This document shows positions 1 through 11,144 of a stretch of 64,000 nucleotides of DNA, in pieces (positions within the stretch are counted from its first letter, which is position 1; every line of letters starts with the position of its first letter). The notes under the pieces are model-generated. The model was not told the origin of the DNA. It saw only the letters and a list, made by a program, of their open reading frames with translations, and did no database searches. This DNA is from Mariannaea sp. PMI_226 (lineage: Eukaryota; Ascomycota; Sordariomycetes; Hypocreales; Nectriaceae), in the NCBI GenBank assembly GCA_024336345.1, contig JANFOG010000003.1, positions 3,726,501 through 3,790,500 of the forward strand, given 5' to 3'. Made by a program: the position numbers and the translations under genes.

Positions 1-118
1 ACCTTCCATAGGCGGGAGGAGCGCCATAAGGGTTATCTTGATACACTAGGAGTCAGTTCTTACTTGCTTTCTTCAATTAATGTAGTGTCAACTTACTTCC
101 ATAAGGGTTGTACGCCAT
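1..118 (-). CDS. Partial hypothetical protein leaving the left edge (N-terminus only)
   Basis: Two short exons can be read on the minus strand. Exon 1 (118 to 97) encodes MAYNPYG plus one base. A 51-base intron (96 to 46) follows, with a GTAAGT donor, an ACTGAC branch-like site and a CTAG acceptor. Exon 2 (45 to the edge) continues in frame with a repeat-like Tyr/Asn/Pro-rich start, MYQDNPYGAPPAYG. The strict splice consensus and the similarity of the two exon ends (NPYG in both) argue for a real gene. Only 22 residues are visible, so the product cannot be named. The low-complexity NPYG start is seen in several unrelated fungal families, including RNA-binding and membrane-fusion proteins. It is transcribed divergently from the bS21m gene. 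Confidence 0.6.
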
Positions 119-651
119 GGTCGCGCTCGGCGCAAACGCCGTTCAGTCGCAGTCGTTAAAGTTGCACAAGCTACAAACTCGCCTCCGAATGTTGGTCTTT
201 CGCCGCGCGGTCGAGATCGAGATCGTCACCTACTCCTCGAAACACTTCCAGGGCCGCAATAAGAAGAATAAAAAGGAAATCCTCGACTTTAGAAGAACGA
301 GCGGGTGAAGGGGTTTGTAACTGTCGGGAGGAGCCCTTGGTTAGAAATTCCTAGGTTGACAAGGCTGAGACAGTTGGTCTTGGTGGGCCAGCGCGCGTGA
401 TTGGCTCCAATAAAAATTCCGAGTGACGGGACCTCATCGCGCACCAATATTTATCCGAGCTGTTCCGTCCGACTTTTGCAACCAGAGCTTCACTCATTCG
501 GCAAGCCGCCCGGACGACGATAGCTTCAAACTCACCCAATTGGGCGTCTCTGGCTAAATCTCGCCCGATAACATGTAAGGCACTCCTCAATTGCATGTCG
601 CTCTATCAACCACTAACATCTTCAAGGGCTACCACCCCCAGATTTGGCAGC
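119..651. promoter_or_regulatory. Divergent intergenic region between left-edge gene and bS21m gene
   Basis: About 530 bases separate the two divergent starts, so the region should carry both promoters. I see no clear TATA box, which is usual for housekeeping fungal genes. A 66-codon open frame on the plus strand (108-308) is not credible because it overlaps the first exon and intron of the left-edge gene. Confidence 0.4.
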
Positions 652-1335
652 ATGATGCTGTCAAGATTATCCGTTCCCTCAACATCAAGGGCATTTTCTA
701 CTTCGATTGCCCTCCGTGCTGGCTCCAGTCAAAGCGGTGCTTCCACACCTGCTCGAACGAACCCTCTTGTCGGAAACCGCACCTTCAACCGAGAGCCTCA
801 ACAGAAGCCAGCCAGTGATGCTCAGTCCACAGTCCCTCAGCCCACATCTCAACCTAGAACAGTCTCCAAGACCCCTCCTCCTCCGCCACCATCATCCTAC
901 CTGCTCTCAGGCATTGCACCCAACTCCGAAACCGACAATAAGCCTCAACATCCCTATACGGCCACCGCTAGCCCCAGCAAAACCATTGACCTTGCCTCAA
1001 TCATTGCCAACAAGTCCATGAATTTCTCCCAAGGTCTTGATGCCGCAAAGGCGGCCCGCCCTCAAATCCGCGCAAAGGCCGTTGCCGGTCGTACTGTTTT
1101 CATCAAGGACCGCATCTCGCCTACCTCGGCGCCTACCCCTACTGTTGCTCTCCGTGTCCTGAACAAGATGGTGCGTGAGCAGCAGGTCAAGACCAAGTTC
1201 CACAGCCAAAGATTCCACGAGCGAAAGGGTCTGAAGCGCAAGAGATTGGCCAGCCAGCGGTGGCGATCACGCTTCAAGTCTGGTTTCAAGGCTACGGTGA
1301 ACAGAGTCTTGGAGCTGAAGAGACAAGGATGGTAA
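652..1335 (+). CDS. MRP21: Mitochondrial small-subunit ribosomal protein bS21m (MRP21-like)
   Basis: The C-terminal 75 or so residues match the bacterial S21 family: a central RVLNKMVREQQV helix, then the basic FHERKGLKRKRLASQRW stretch and RRF/RSRFKSGFK-like end. The protein should sit in the mitoribosomal small subunit. The N-terminus looks like a mitochondrial targeting peptide (MMLSRLSVPSTSRAFSTSIA, rich in Ser/Arg/Ala, no acidic residues). I therefore prefer the ATG at 652 (227 residues) over the in-frame ATG at 595 (246 residues), which would add a non-targeting extension; this choice is an inference. The middle is a Pro/Ser/Thr-rich linker that S21 proteins of bacteria lack but fungal MRP21 proteins have. 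No intron is needed. HAUS6 ends tail-to-tail 232 bases downstream. Confidence 0.9.
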   Translation: MMLSRLSVPSTSRAFSTSIALRAGSSQSGASTPARTNPLVGNRTFNREPQQKPASDAQSTVPQPTSQPRTVSKTPPPPPPSSYLLSGIAPNSETDNKPQHPYTATASPSKTIDLASIIANKSMNFSQGLDAAKAARPQIRAKAVAGRTVFIKDRISPTSAPTPTVALRVLNKMVREQQVKTKFHSQRFHERKGLKRKRLASQRWRSRFKSGFKATVNRVLELKRQGW

Positions 1336-1567
1336 ATGACGGACAAGAACGTCATGTGGGTGGACTTGACGTGTACATTGTATTATAGGGCGCCTTCTAA
1401 GAAAAAGAAACATCTTTGTACAACATGTAGATGAAAGCATGTATCGAACTCGATATCCAAGAAAGAAAAAAAGAAGCAATACATTTTATTCATACTATGC
1501 TGGTAACCGCTGCGTTTTACTTCATTCTATTGTCTATCGTTAAATTCACGTCGGGCATTGTCGCATT

Positions 1568-3913
1568 TCACATGTACTCATCAGCATCCCATTCCCGAGT
1601 CGGACTCGGAAGAGGACTCGCTTTGATCTTGGGTCTCGATCTGAAAACAGCCTCCATGTCCTCCTCGCCCATCAACTCTTCAGCAAGCAAAGTTCTGTCT
1701 TCCTCCTCGGCCACCTTAGGAAAATAACTACCCTCCCGTCGAGGCAGCACCTTGGACTTTCTCAATGATCTCCTTCTTTCCAGTTGGGCTTTTTGTTTGG
1801 CTTTTTCGAAGCCGGCCATACTCTTGCGAGTCCGAGAAATCAGGTCCTGGTACTCTTCTGAAGCAGGCGTCTCACGGCTTTCCTCTGTACTGACTGGAAC
1901 GGGGTGAAGAGGCAGATCCGGCTCTTCATGTTCAGGGAATGTAAATGGTCCGCGGGCCATGGAGAGCCGGGTGCGGTCAGCCAAAGACAGCGTGTGACGC
2001 GGCTTAGGACGTCTAGTAGGCGATGGAGTTGCTTGCTCCATAGATTCAAGGATTTGATCCGCAAGATCCTGTGTCGGGGATGGGGAGATGTCTTGTGGTG
2101 TGTAAGGGTGGTCTTCTATGATCTGAGCCTGCTCTGGAGTCCGTACTTGCTCCCGCTCATACTCATGCCGGCGCTCGGGAGAGCCTGCCACAGGCGTAGG
2201 ATCATCATCGCCTTCGGTAGTGCTAATCTGATCAGGTGACAGGTGTTGCGGTCCAGCTTGGTAGATGTACGCTTCATCATCAACGGGCTCAGTAGAACTC
2301 CTTGAGCTTGCAGCAGAAGCCGTGTTGGCCGCAAACCACTCGCCAGATAGTGACATCTTGGATCTCAAAACAGGTTGTCGGTTCGTCTGCGCGAACTTGG
2401 CAGGGAAGGATTTGATCGGCGGTGAAGCGGAAAAGGCTTCATCATCATCCAATTCGCTAACTTCCGAAACTGATTCGGAACCAGGCACAGAAACCGAACG
2501 CTGATGCTGCAACTTTGACATCGCAGGCCGTTGAAGGAATAGGAGTGAGGAAGACCCCTTGGGCCCCATATTCAATAAATCATCCTCCAATCCTCGTACG
2601 AGGTCGTGGTACTCATCTGTCAACGTCGGCTTCTGAGCTCCAAGTGTAAGCTTTCTTGGACTTGCACGACCCAAGGAGAGGGCTTCGTGGGCTCCAAAAC
2701 CTAGATCAATTCCCTTTCTCTTCGAATCTTGTTGCTTTTGCTCAGATGGGGATGATCGAGGTCGATCTTGGCAAAGCCGTCTTTGAAACGTTTCCCATTT
2801 ATCGAGCCTTTCCTTTTGGGCTCGGACGCGGCCATCCAATTGCTCCAAGAGCCCAGGAGTAGCATTATCTTCCAGCTCCGCCAGACGGCCCTGTTGAACT
2901 CTACGCCAGACCCGGTCATATGGCATTCCAAGAAGACTGTCCTTCTTAGCCCCTGTGTCACCATAGAGCAAGGTCTCCATCCATCTTTCGTTGCCCGACC
3001 AGTTGTTCCGAATAGTGCGCCACATCTCGAGCTTCGCGTCGTCGGAAACGGTTTTTGCGTTCCCGCTTTGCTGCTTAGCGAGGATAGCTTCATTCTTCCT
3101 CGCGAGGCCCCGTGTCTTGATGTCCAACAACTCAGAAAAGTCGCGGAATCGAGTGTTGGCGGATTGTTTGCTCCGCAGGACGCCATTAAGAGCGGCTTTG
3201 TGCGCCCATACCATAGCCACCAGTTCCGAGTTGTCACTCTTATATCCTCGATCCTCAAGAGCGAGTCGAATGGCCAATGCAGCATGTTCGCCATTGGAAT
3301 TACTGGTCTCCTGGGACATTACCAGTTTCAGGACAGCAGAGGAGAAAGCAGCCAGAACTTCTTCTAGGCGCTCGCCCTTGCATTCGTCCAACATGGTCTT
3401 GCGCACGATCGCATCTTTCCCCAACGCACCATTCTTCTTGGCAAGTTCTAGGGCTCGGAGAAGTGCAGCGCGGAGATTGACGGATTGGACCTGGTCGAGG
3501 GGCGGGAAGAAAGGTTTGAGCTTCTACGCTGGCGATTAGCATCCAGAAATTTTTGCCGTGGCAATACGTTTACGCACGTTACGGGTTTCCTCTGGGTCCC
3601 AGATGGCGAAGAGATGATACAAAGCCCATTCGACACATTGCACTCGCTTCTTCTGGCCTTGGGCAGTTAGACCGCCAGTTGCAAAGGTATCCGCACCAAT
3701 GCCAGGCCAGTCAGGTCGCAAATCGAAGTCGAGAAGGCGCAGGTTTGTCAGGAAGAGCTGGAGAGCAGAGGGCCCTCGGGATTGCGACGATCGGTGAGGA
3801 GGGCCGGTGGCGTGGGGAGCATCTCCAGAGCTATCGACATGACGGCCGCCAGGTCTTGTGAGGTTGGCAATTAAGCGGGCAGAGCGAGTGCGCGTGTGTT
3901 GGACAGCTGCCAT
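1568..3913 (-). CDS. HAUS augmin-like complex subunit 6 (HAUS6 N-terminal domain protein)
   Basis: Two exons: 3913-3578 and 3523-1568, with a 54-base intron (3577-3524; GTGCGT donor, GCTAAT branch-like site, TAG acceptor). The joined frame encodes 763 residues. Residues about 50-250 carry the HAUS6 N-terminal family pattern: LFLTNLRLLDFDLRPDWPG, then KKRVQCVEWALYHLFAIWDP, then the FFPPLDQVQSVNLRAALLRAL segment that spans the splice site and a charged helical region ending around WGNERWMETLL-like sequence. The rest is Ser/Pro/Arg-rich and probably disordered, with several Ser-Pro sites suited to cell-cycle kinases. Augmin recruits gamma-tubulin to existing microtubules in the mitotic spindle. 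Budding yeast lacks it, but many filamentous ascomycetes keep it. Family assignment is from motif recognition only. Confidence 0.82.
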
Positions 3914-5767
3914 TGCAGCATTTTCCTACGACAGCCTACGTCCGGCCTGCGCAGATAAGCTACAGTAGAATGACGATAAGACGTGGACCAGGGCAAGGAT
4001 CGTAGTGGTGGAATGAGTGCGTCTTTGTCTTGGCCTGGTGCCACTGGTGTTTCGTCGGAAAAAGGCGGCGGCATCAAGCTTGGGGAAAGTAAACAAGGAC
4101 ACGGGACTGCTTGGAAGCGAAGAAGTTCAGGGTAGCCCGCTAAGGGTGGTGCTTTTGGATGAGGTGGGGGCAGTGGAAAGGGAAATAAGGTAAGGTACCT
4201 ACTGTAGGTAGCTAGGATGAATGAGGCAAAAGCCGAGATGTGGCTGTGACTGGCCGAATGGCTAACGACAGATTGCTCGCTGCCATCCCCCCCTGGTCTT
4301 CATGCAACCCTTTCGCACACCTCGCCCCAGTTGCTCAAGTGTATTATGGTATATGTGTGTTCTGTATTCATGCACTGCAGGCTACAAACTGCAGGCTACA
4401 AACTGCAGGCTACAGACTGTAGACTACAGACTGCAGACCAATTACTGCAAGTAGGGAATTAGGATAGGCATCGACTTTGCTATTAGCTCCGGGTTATACA
4501 CTGTATTGTCATGTGGACAACAGTGAGACAAAGGCCTGTTTCATCCGACACAACTCAGCCTTCTCATCTTGAGAGTTGTCTTTGCTCAGTGACCGACTGA
4601 CCTGAGCGAATAAGTGATATCCATCCCTTGTGACTCATAAGGTTGGTAAAACCAAGTGGTGCAGTATGCAGGCAGTAATTAAGGTAGTTGCTGAATTTTC
4701 CGTACTTACGTGACTTAGAAAATCTTCACTGCTGCCACAAGCCTACTACTATAACTACTGAAACTAAGGTAGGCACATACACAGTAGTACGACATGGTTG
4801 CCATAATCGTAAATAACCTTAAGTAATTACCTAACTTGGGACCTATTGGGCAGCTTAACCCAACTCAACTCAATTCAACTCAACTAAACCTCAACCTCAC
4901 CTCAACTTCGAAAAGCACGAGAATCAGTCTGCAACATTTTCCCAACCAGCCTAGGTACGCAGTCTTTATCTCGCAATCCCGGTATGACTGACTGACTGCT
5001 CCACGTCCATTCAGACCAGTGTCATGAAGCGAGTGCCAAGGAATTGCAGTACCACACACGGACACACCCATGCAGCTACCGAAGTTGAGCTAATAATTTT
5101 GCTTCTCCCTTCCATGCGAAAATGCGAAAATTCAGCCAACAAAGATTGCACCCAATTTCATCCTTGTCGATCCACACCCCCTCCGAACAAGCTCGCAAAT
5201 CCCCATCAAACCGATTCGAGTAATAATGTAATGTAACCCCCCTTCGTAACCCAGGTAGACCCAGGTAGAATTAGGTGGCCCCCCAAGGGCACGATGCCTA
5301 AGCTAAGTAAATCCGAGGACTTTGGGGCTGTTGCGAGGCATAAGATTCGCTCACGTTTTCCTCTCGCGCTTCAGCCTTAGTTGGTGCGCCTCCACCCTGA
5401 GAGGAGATCCGCCGCTGTTTTAAGTAGGTCCCCCGGTAGGTAGCATTCACTAAACTTGTCGACACAGCAAATTAGCCTTCTTTCTCTTCTTCTTGTTTCT
5501 TATTCTTGCCCGTCCCATACATTCCTTCATGCTCTGGACATAAGCAGCGGCTTGATAATCCTCCGGTTAGTACTTGGAGGTGTACTTGGCGAGTTGTGAG
5601 GCCATTTTCTTCTTAAAGAGAAAAACGGTCACCAACTAGTTCCCCCGGGTCTTTGATTCTTTGGAAAGTTGGCGTGAAAAAAGGGGTGCAGAGAGAAAAA
5701 AAAAATAAGGCCAACCAAGAAGGCGTCAGATTCTAATCGTGCGCCTCGTCGCTGCAATCTGCAAGCC
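3914..5767. other. Intergenic region, divergent promoters of HAUS6 and the 525-residue membrane protein
   Basis: About 1.85 kb with no credible gene on either strand. It contains a 14-base tandem repeat (4375-4436), a CAACT-rich stretch (about 4860-4907) and many short GGTAGGTA/TACCTA runs. The last 60 bases before the ATG at 5768 include an A-run (about 5695-5705). Small open frames here lack coding character or splice context. Confidence 0.5.
4375..4436. repeat. 14-base tandem repeat, about 4.4 copies
   Basis: The unit is CTGCAGGCTACAAA, present at 4375-4388 and 4389-4402 without change, at 4403-4416 with one change and at 4417-4430 with further changes, followed by a partial unit CTGCAG. 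The PstI-type palindrome recurs in nearly every unit. Confidence 0.9.
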
Positions 5768-7345
5768 ATGGAGCTCAAAACCCCTTCGGTGGCGTTCCTA
5801 CTACGCACCTTTGTGGCCCAGTCGCTGCTTTCTAGTTTGGCCTCTGCCTCAAGATGGACCGTCACCTCGTACTACGCCGTCACCACATCGCACTATTCAA
5901 CTTACACCGACGACCTGTTCTTGGAGACCGGTACCATTACCATCAAGCCCTCAGCCACCATCACCGGCAAACCTGAATCGACTGTCGTGACTACTGAGAG
6001 CTACAACGACATCAAGATTGTAGAGATCTTCTACAACCCGGCTGACATTAACACCAAAGACATCCAGCCCACCACGTCGTATGACTTCAACGCCGACTAC
6101 ACCCCCACTTACTGGCAGCAGCAGTTCGTCTACACTGCTCCCTCATCTTGCCCAACTGCCTTTACTGTCACTACTTACTCCAATGTCTATATCCCAACTG
6201 AGGTCCAGGATCAGCTCAAACCAACCAGCTTGACAACTTCCATTTTCACCGACGAGGATGGCGACAAGCACACCTACGTGACAGCCTTCCTGTCAGAGGG
6301 CGCAGTGCCTACAACCACTGCCACGACTTCTGATTATATCGAGTCGTACTACATCAACAACTGCCGCAACCCTACGGCTACGGGAGATGACTACTGGGGA
6401 CCTGGTACTCTGCACAGCGGTGGTGATGACAGTGACGATGATGATAACATTAGCGTTTGCTCCCTCTACACGGGATGCACATCCCTCAGGACGTGGGTCA
6501 TCGTCGTCGCCTCGGTCATCCCGGGCCTCTTCGTCATCGGCTTCTTCGAGTCATTCTTCTGGTTCCGCAGGCTGATGCACGGTAAGGGTGCTCTACGTTT
6601 CGGAACCATCTGCTGGTGCCTCATTTCGCTCTGGGTCATCTGCTTCACGCGACACACTCCTCCTCGAAATGCAGCGGACCAGCCTGCTCTTCGTCAGAAG
6701 TGGAATGAAATGTCCATGGGCACCAGGTTCAAGTTGTGGTTCACCTGGGGTTTCCGTCATGCTTATCCCGTTGACTTGCTAGGACCTGACCCCCGGGGCA
6801 TCACGCCCTCAACTGGGGTGCCAGTGGGCACGGGTCTGCCGCCAGGTCAGGGACAACCCCCCATGATGCCGATGCAAATGCAGCAGCAGATGCAGCCTCC
6901 GTATCCCGGACAGCCTGTGTATTACTTCAACGGCCCCCCGCCGCCGGATGGAAAACAGCCCGTGTTCTCAGGACAGCCTGTGTACTACTATCCTGGCCAG
7001 CCTCTTCCTGACGGCACACAGCCTCCTCCTCCGGAAGGACAGCCTCCCTACGGACAAACATATATGATGCCGCAACCCTACATGGCTCCTCAATACAACA
7101 TGCCGCCACCAGGAACTTCACCCTCGCCCATCGCTTCTACGACTGACGCACCCACTCCACCGGCCGCGGTTTATATGCAGCCCCAGGAGCGAACTGTCAG
7201 CCCAGGAAGTGATGGTCTACAGGTAGTGCCTCCCCCTGAACAACATCAACAGGGTCAGCAACAGGCGCCTCCTCAGCCGCCTGCTCAGCAGCCTACTGAG
7301 CAGCCACCTCAACATGTTCCTCACAATCCTCCACCACAGCAATAA
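5768..7345 (+). CDS. Secretory-pathway membrane protein with Thr-rich ectodomain and Pro/Gln-rich tail
   Basis: A single uninterrupted frame of 525 residues. Residues 1-28 look like a signal peptide (hydrophobic SLLSSLASAS end). Residues 30-240 are a Thr/Ser/Tyr-rich domain with three or four Cys near 199-237, suited to O-glycosylation. Two hydrophobic segments follow (about 243-265, VIVVASVIPGLFVIGFF, and about 276-294), separated by a basic FRRLMHGKGALR loop that should face the cytosol. The remainder (about 340-525) is rich in Pro, Gln, Gly and Tyr with loosely repeated GQPVYY and PPPPDG blocks. This architecture occurs in fungal plasma-membrane proteins of unknown function. I cannot assign a family, and the side of the membrane on which the tail lies is not certain. 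The ATG at 5768 is chosen because the signal peptide begins there. Confidence 0.8.
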   Translation: MELKTPSVAFLLRTFVAQSLLSSLASASRWTVTSYYAVTTSHYSTYTDDLFLETGTITIKPSATITGKPESTVVTTESYNDIKIVEIFYNPADINTKDIQPTTSYDFNADYTPTYWQQQFVYTAPSSCPTAFTVTTYSNVYIPTEVQDQLKPTSLTTSIFTDEDGDKHTYVTAFLSEGAVPTTTATTSDYIESYYINNCRNPTATGDDYWGPGTLHSGGDDSDDDDNISVCSLYTGCTSLRTWVIVVASVIPGLFVIGFFESFFWFRRLMHGKGALRFGTICWCLISLWVICFTRHTPPRNAADQPALRQKWNEMSMGTRFKLWFTWGFRHAYPVDLLGPDPRGITPSTGVPVGTGLPPGQGQPPMMPMQMQQQMQPPYPGQPVYYFNGPPPPDGKQPVFSGQPVYYYPGQPLPDGTQPPPPEGQPPYGQTYMMPQPYMAPQYNMPPPGTSPSPIASTTDAPTPPAAVYMQPQERTVSPGSDGLQVVPPPEQHQQGQQQAPPQPPAQQPTEQPPQHVPHNPPPQQ

Positions 7346-9486
7346 ACAGAAATGAGTTATAACAACAAGAGCAGCAAGACGCGTATTCATACATGATGGA
7401 AGAATGAATTGGGTTATACTCGGAGACGGTGCTTGTCCTGGATGCATGGGGTTGTTTTCCTTGAATGATACCACATTACTATTTCTTTGCCACGGGGTCA
7501 TCTGCAATTCCCTCTTCTCTATTCCAAAGATTCTTCTTAATATTATCTCTACATGGTCTCATCCAAGTCAATCTTTTTTTTTTATCTTCTCAACTTCCCC
7601 TCTACATTTACTTAAAAACAAGAACCAACTAAAAAACAAATCACCGCCGTCCAAGTTCTAATTCTGAAAGTACCCTTTGAAACCTGGATTTGGCCCGAGA
7701 CCTTCTGCTTTTGAAACGCTTATGAATCACGTATATAACTTAGTTAGCGCCTAAAGAGATTACCTTGAGCTATATCATCTTGACCACCTTGTAGGAGGCA
7801 CTCATGTTCCCGCCCCCCAGGGCTGCGAGGCCTGTGACGATGAAGAACACACTGTTGATTGCAATGTAACAGCCTTGGAAATGTAATCGAGAATGACACT
7901 GGAGTTGTGCGCACTTATCTCAAAACTAAAAGTTCCCATGATACGCCCTGAGCTAGAAGAAGAGCTCTGTTAGCATAGCACCGAGCCCCCGTCTCTTCGC
8001 GATAGAGCCTCTACACCAGAAAAGCCTGAATAGCACTAGGTATCTATCCTACTCTGAAAGACAAAGCCTCTCCGCTGCCTTCTATTTCTGTACTAGAAAA
8101 CTTCACCAGGGATGTTGAAGCTTGGTCATCGAGCTCACACACCTACAGTAATAATCTAAGAGAAGTTCGGCAGGTAAGCAGGCAACCCTATGTATTTCAC
8201 TCCTTTCCTTAATTACAAACCAACTACCGAGCTTGATAAACCATATCTCTATTTAAGTCAATAAACACACCGACAAGCCAAAAAAAAAAGGCTCTCCATT
8301 GTCTAAGCCTTATGGAACAGGTCCAACACCTTGTTTGACCGTGGCATCTGATGAGCATACTCTAGGGTAGCTTCAATTGTGGGGGGGGAAGTTGCGCCAG
8401 GCCAATCTCGTCTATGCACATTCTTTATGTTCCTGATTAAATAGAAAGTCGACTTGTCAAAGACCTAACTCTGTGTGCTATTATGATTTACCAACGCTAT
8501 TTTGATTGAAAATAGAGCTTGCTGGAGTGTTTAGTAGCTGTTCGGCCAACTCGCAAGCAGACACTCGAACTGTATCTCATCCAGCAACGGAGTGGTGGTG
8601 GGATAACCAGGTGTCTATCTGGACTATGCAATAGACAAGCCTATGGCATATGTTTGAAAGAATTCGTCCTATTTAGAGTTGTGTTATTAGCAGGGCGAAT
8701 ACGTATTCTCTCCCCTAACAGTTTTGGCCATTTGTCAGCATGGTGATGAAATGTTGGGTTTGTTTGACGGCCTCCAGCCACAAAGGGCCAACTATGCCAA
8801 ACATAGACACATATATATCGATGTCCCCATGGAGCAGGAGAATCAACACTGCCGCTGAACTCAAGGCTCGTTCTGCGCAAAAGGCCAAAAAAAAAAAGCC
8901 ACGGCTGGAGAGCATTTCTTTTATTTATGAGAGAAAATGAAAAGGCATATTCTTCCTCTCTCATAAATTGATCCTCGGGATATTGATAATTTATAATGCT
9001 GTTATCATTTCCCAACCGGGCAAGTCGAGCGACCGCTGACGCCATCGCCATCACGTCGCTCGCCATTGACATTGCGTCTGCTTTCCAATGCCTTCAAATA
9101 CCCAATTTCATCCCATGGGGATTTGCGATATGGAGACTCTAACAGTAAACGAAATGCGGTTTAATCATCACCGAATTACACGAATTTCGTTGCGCTTGCC
9201 TGCTCGTTGCTAAACACCCCCCCTTCACTACCAAGAGGTCAAGGCAACTCTCCATATTGAATCGAGAAGCACACTTACACACTCGATTTATTTACAAGAT
9301 ACGTCCAAGTACCACCATCTCAGCCTCAACCCCCCGGTCGCCGCGGAGAAGTTGCAATCTATCTAGCCCAGGAACGCCTCTCTTGCAAGATCATATCCAG
9401 CTCAGACATGACCCGTGCTACCCCGTTCCCCTTGAACTGAAACCCAACCCACCAATCCAATAAGTCCACAGCACAACCTATGTGTC
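7346..9486. other. Intergenic region upstream of the bZIP gene
   Basis: About 2.1 kb, AT-rich compared with the flanking genes, without a gene I can support. The first 300 bases should hold the 3' end of the membrane-protein transcript. On the minus strand, a 34-codon open stretch with hydrophobic character ends in a stop at 7770-7772 (see findings), but no upstream exons follow convincingly. The last 250 bases before 9487 are C/A-rich, as is common in fungal 5' leaders. Confidence 0.45.
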
Positions 9487-10919
9487 ATGGCGGACTCCAT
9501 CTCAAAGCGGGAACTGCGGGAGCAGGTCAATGCTGGCCGGCGGGTCGCCAACATGACCGCTTCTCAGATCGAGAGCAAGCGGTCCATCGACCGTGCCAAC
9601 CAGCGATATTGCAGGGCAAAGCGGAAGACGCAGATGGATGAGCTTCGCAAGAAGGTCGAAGATTTGACACGAGAACTAGATGGCACAAAGAAACAGCTGA
9701 AGCGATACCAAGACCGAGAGAAGACATGGGGTGGAGTGTTGATCGCATTAGGGCTGAGCGATGATCCAGAACATGGGTCTTCATCCGTTACAGAGTCTAC
9801 ATCTGGGTCTGTGTCTACAGCATCGTTTGCTTCTGGGACTTCAGGGACTTCGCCACCTGATCAATATACAGGAAGTGAGCTCACTGTGACCAGTTCACCA
9901 AAGAGCTCCCCGTCCATCGCCATTGCCTTCGACCACAACACCTTTGGCGACACCTCTGAACATTCCTATTACCAACCAACATCGATAGATTTTACTGCAG
10001 ACGTCAACGTCAACGTCAACATCTTTGACCCAGCATGGGAACTCGGATCCTCATCACTGGGCCTTGGGGACCAAGGCCTCTTTGAGCAAGCTCTCTCCCC
10101 AGGATCTCCATCACGGCCGCTGCCTTGGGCAAATCACTTCACCCTCGACAAATTCGACCCGCCGTTCACCACGTCCGAGACAGCAGAGTGGAAGATCATA
10201 CCGCCTCTCATAGCAGCAACCACGCAGCTGGATCAAGTCATCCTCGGCACAACCGAGACGCTGCGTCAAAGGGGCTTCAAGGCCACCAAGAAATCCCAGT
10301 TCCCCAGCATCTCCTCTCTTCTCAACCCTGCTTCCAAGCAGGATGAGTCTGAACCTTGCTCTATTTCCATCGCAGCCGCGGAGCAAGTTGCGAGATCACC
10401 GGTTGCCGCACTGCTAGCTCGGGTGGGTTTCATGTATGTCCTCTCGCATCTAATGCGGTGGTACGTGTGTAGGACCAAGGAGAGCTATGAGCAACTGCCT
10501 GAATTCATTCGACCGACACTGCTGCAACGAACGATACCCCATCCCCCGTGGGTAGATGTAATTGTGTGGTAAGTTCAAATCCCATCTCCTCTCTTTAGTG
10601 CATGCTCTTTATCTTCGTCGTTGTCTTTCGATATACCGGTAGACTTACTATGGATCTTAGGCCAGATGTTCGGGATGCCATCATACAGCACATGGATTGG
10701 TCGCGATTCCTAGAGTTACGGGCTGCCACGGCCACATCTCTGTGCGTGGGCTGGTTGAAGCGAAACGATTTGCGAACAGTCTTTGAGTCTGTTGATGGGG
10801 AAAGCTACCGACTGACTAGCGAGTTTGAGAGCCACCTCCGAAACTCGAAAAATTGGACCGTTGGGCCTGATGCTGCGAACGTGTTTCCGTTTCTGAAACC
10901 TGTTTGCAGGACTGCTTAA
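9487..10919 (+). CDS. bZIP transcription factor with DUF3425 C-terminal domain
   Basis: Two exons: 9487-10568 and 10661-10919, split by a 92-base intron (GTAAGT donor, TTAG acceptor) whose junction falls inside the Trp codon of the conserved PWVDVIVWPDVRDAI block. The product has 446 residues. Residues about 28-48 form a fungal bZIP basic region (KRSIDRANQRYCRAKRK), followed by a short leucine-zipper-like helix (ELRKKVEDLTRELDGTKKQL). The central part is Ser/Thr-rich. The C-terminal 200 residues match DUF3425, a domain typical of fungal bZIP factors of the AP-1-like type, including the HPPWVD motif and the final WTVGPDAANVFPFLKP-like segment. It is probably a nuclear DNA-binding regulator; its targets cannot be inferred. 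The end of the gene lies 225 bases from the convergent DUF4419 gene. Confidence 0.88.
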
Positions 10920-11144
10920 AGTGAGAGTTATGCTTTGACCTTGGCTTATACGTCAGATTTCTGAACTACTTCACTCCATGAGGTTGGTTCGTGTAAGCGG
11001 GCATATATGATTACGACTTACACGAGGGAAACTACAAGTGCGAAACAATGCGATTGATAACTAGCCAGAGTAATGACAACTATCTGAACCTCTCATCTTT
11101 TGAAAATACCCTTAGGTAGTTCTTGAAACACATCCCTAGCTCTG

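Noticed and set aside
3871..4077. 68-codon frame overlapping the HAUS6 start as a longer N-terminus
   Set aside because: It is in another reading frame from HAUS6 and no splice sites join it.
8641..9072. 143-codon minus-strand frame upstream of the bZIP gene
   Set aside because: Low-complexity Phe/Leu translation of an A-rich tract, with no motif or exon structure.
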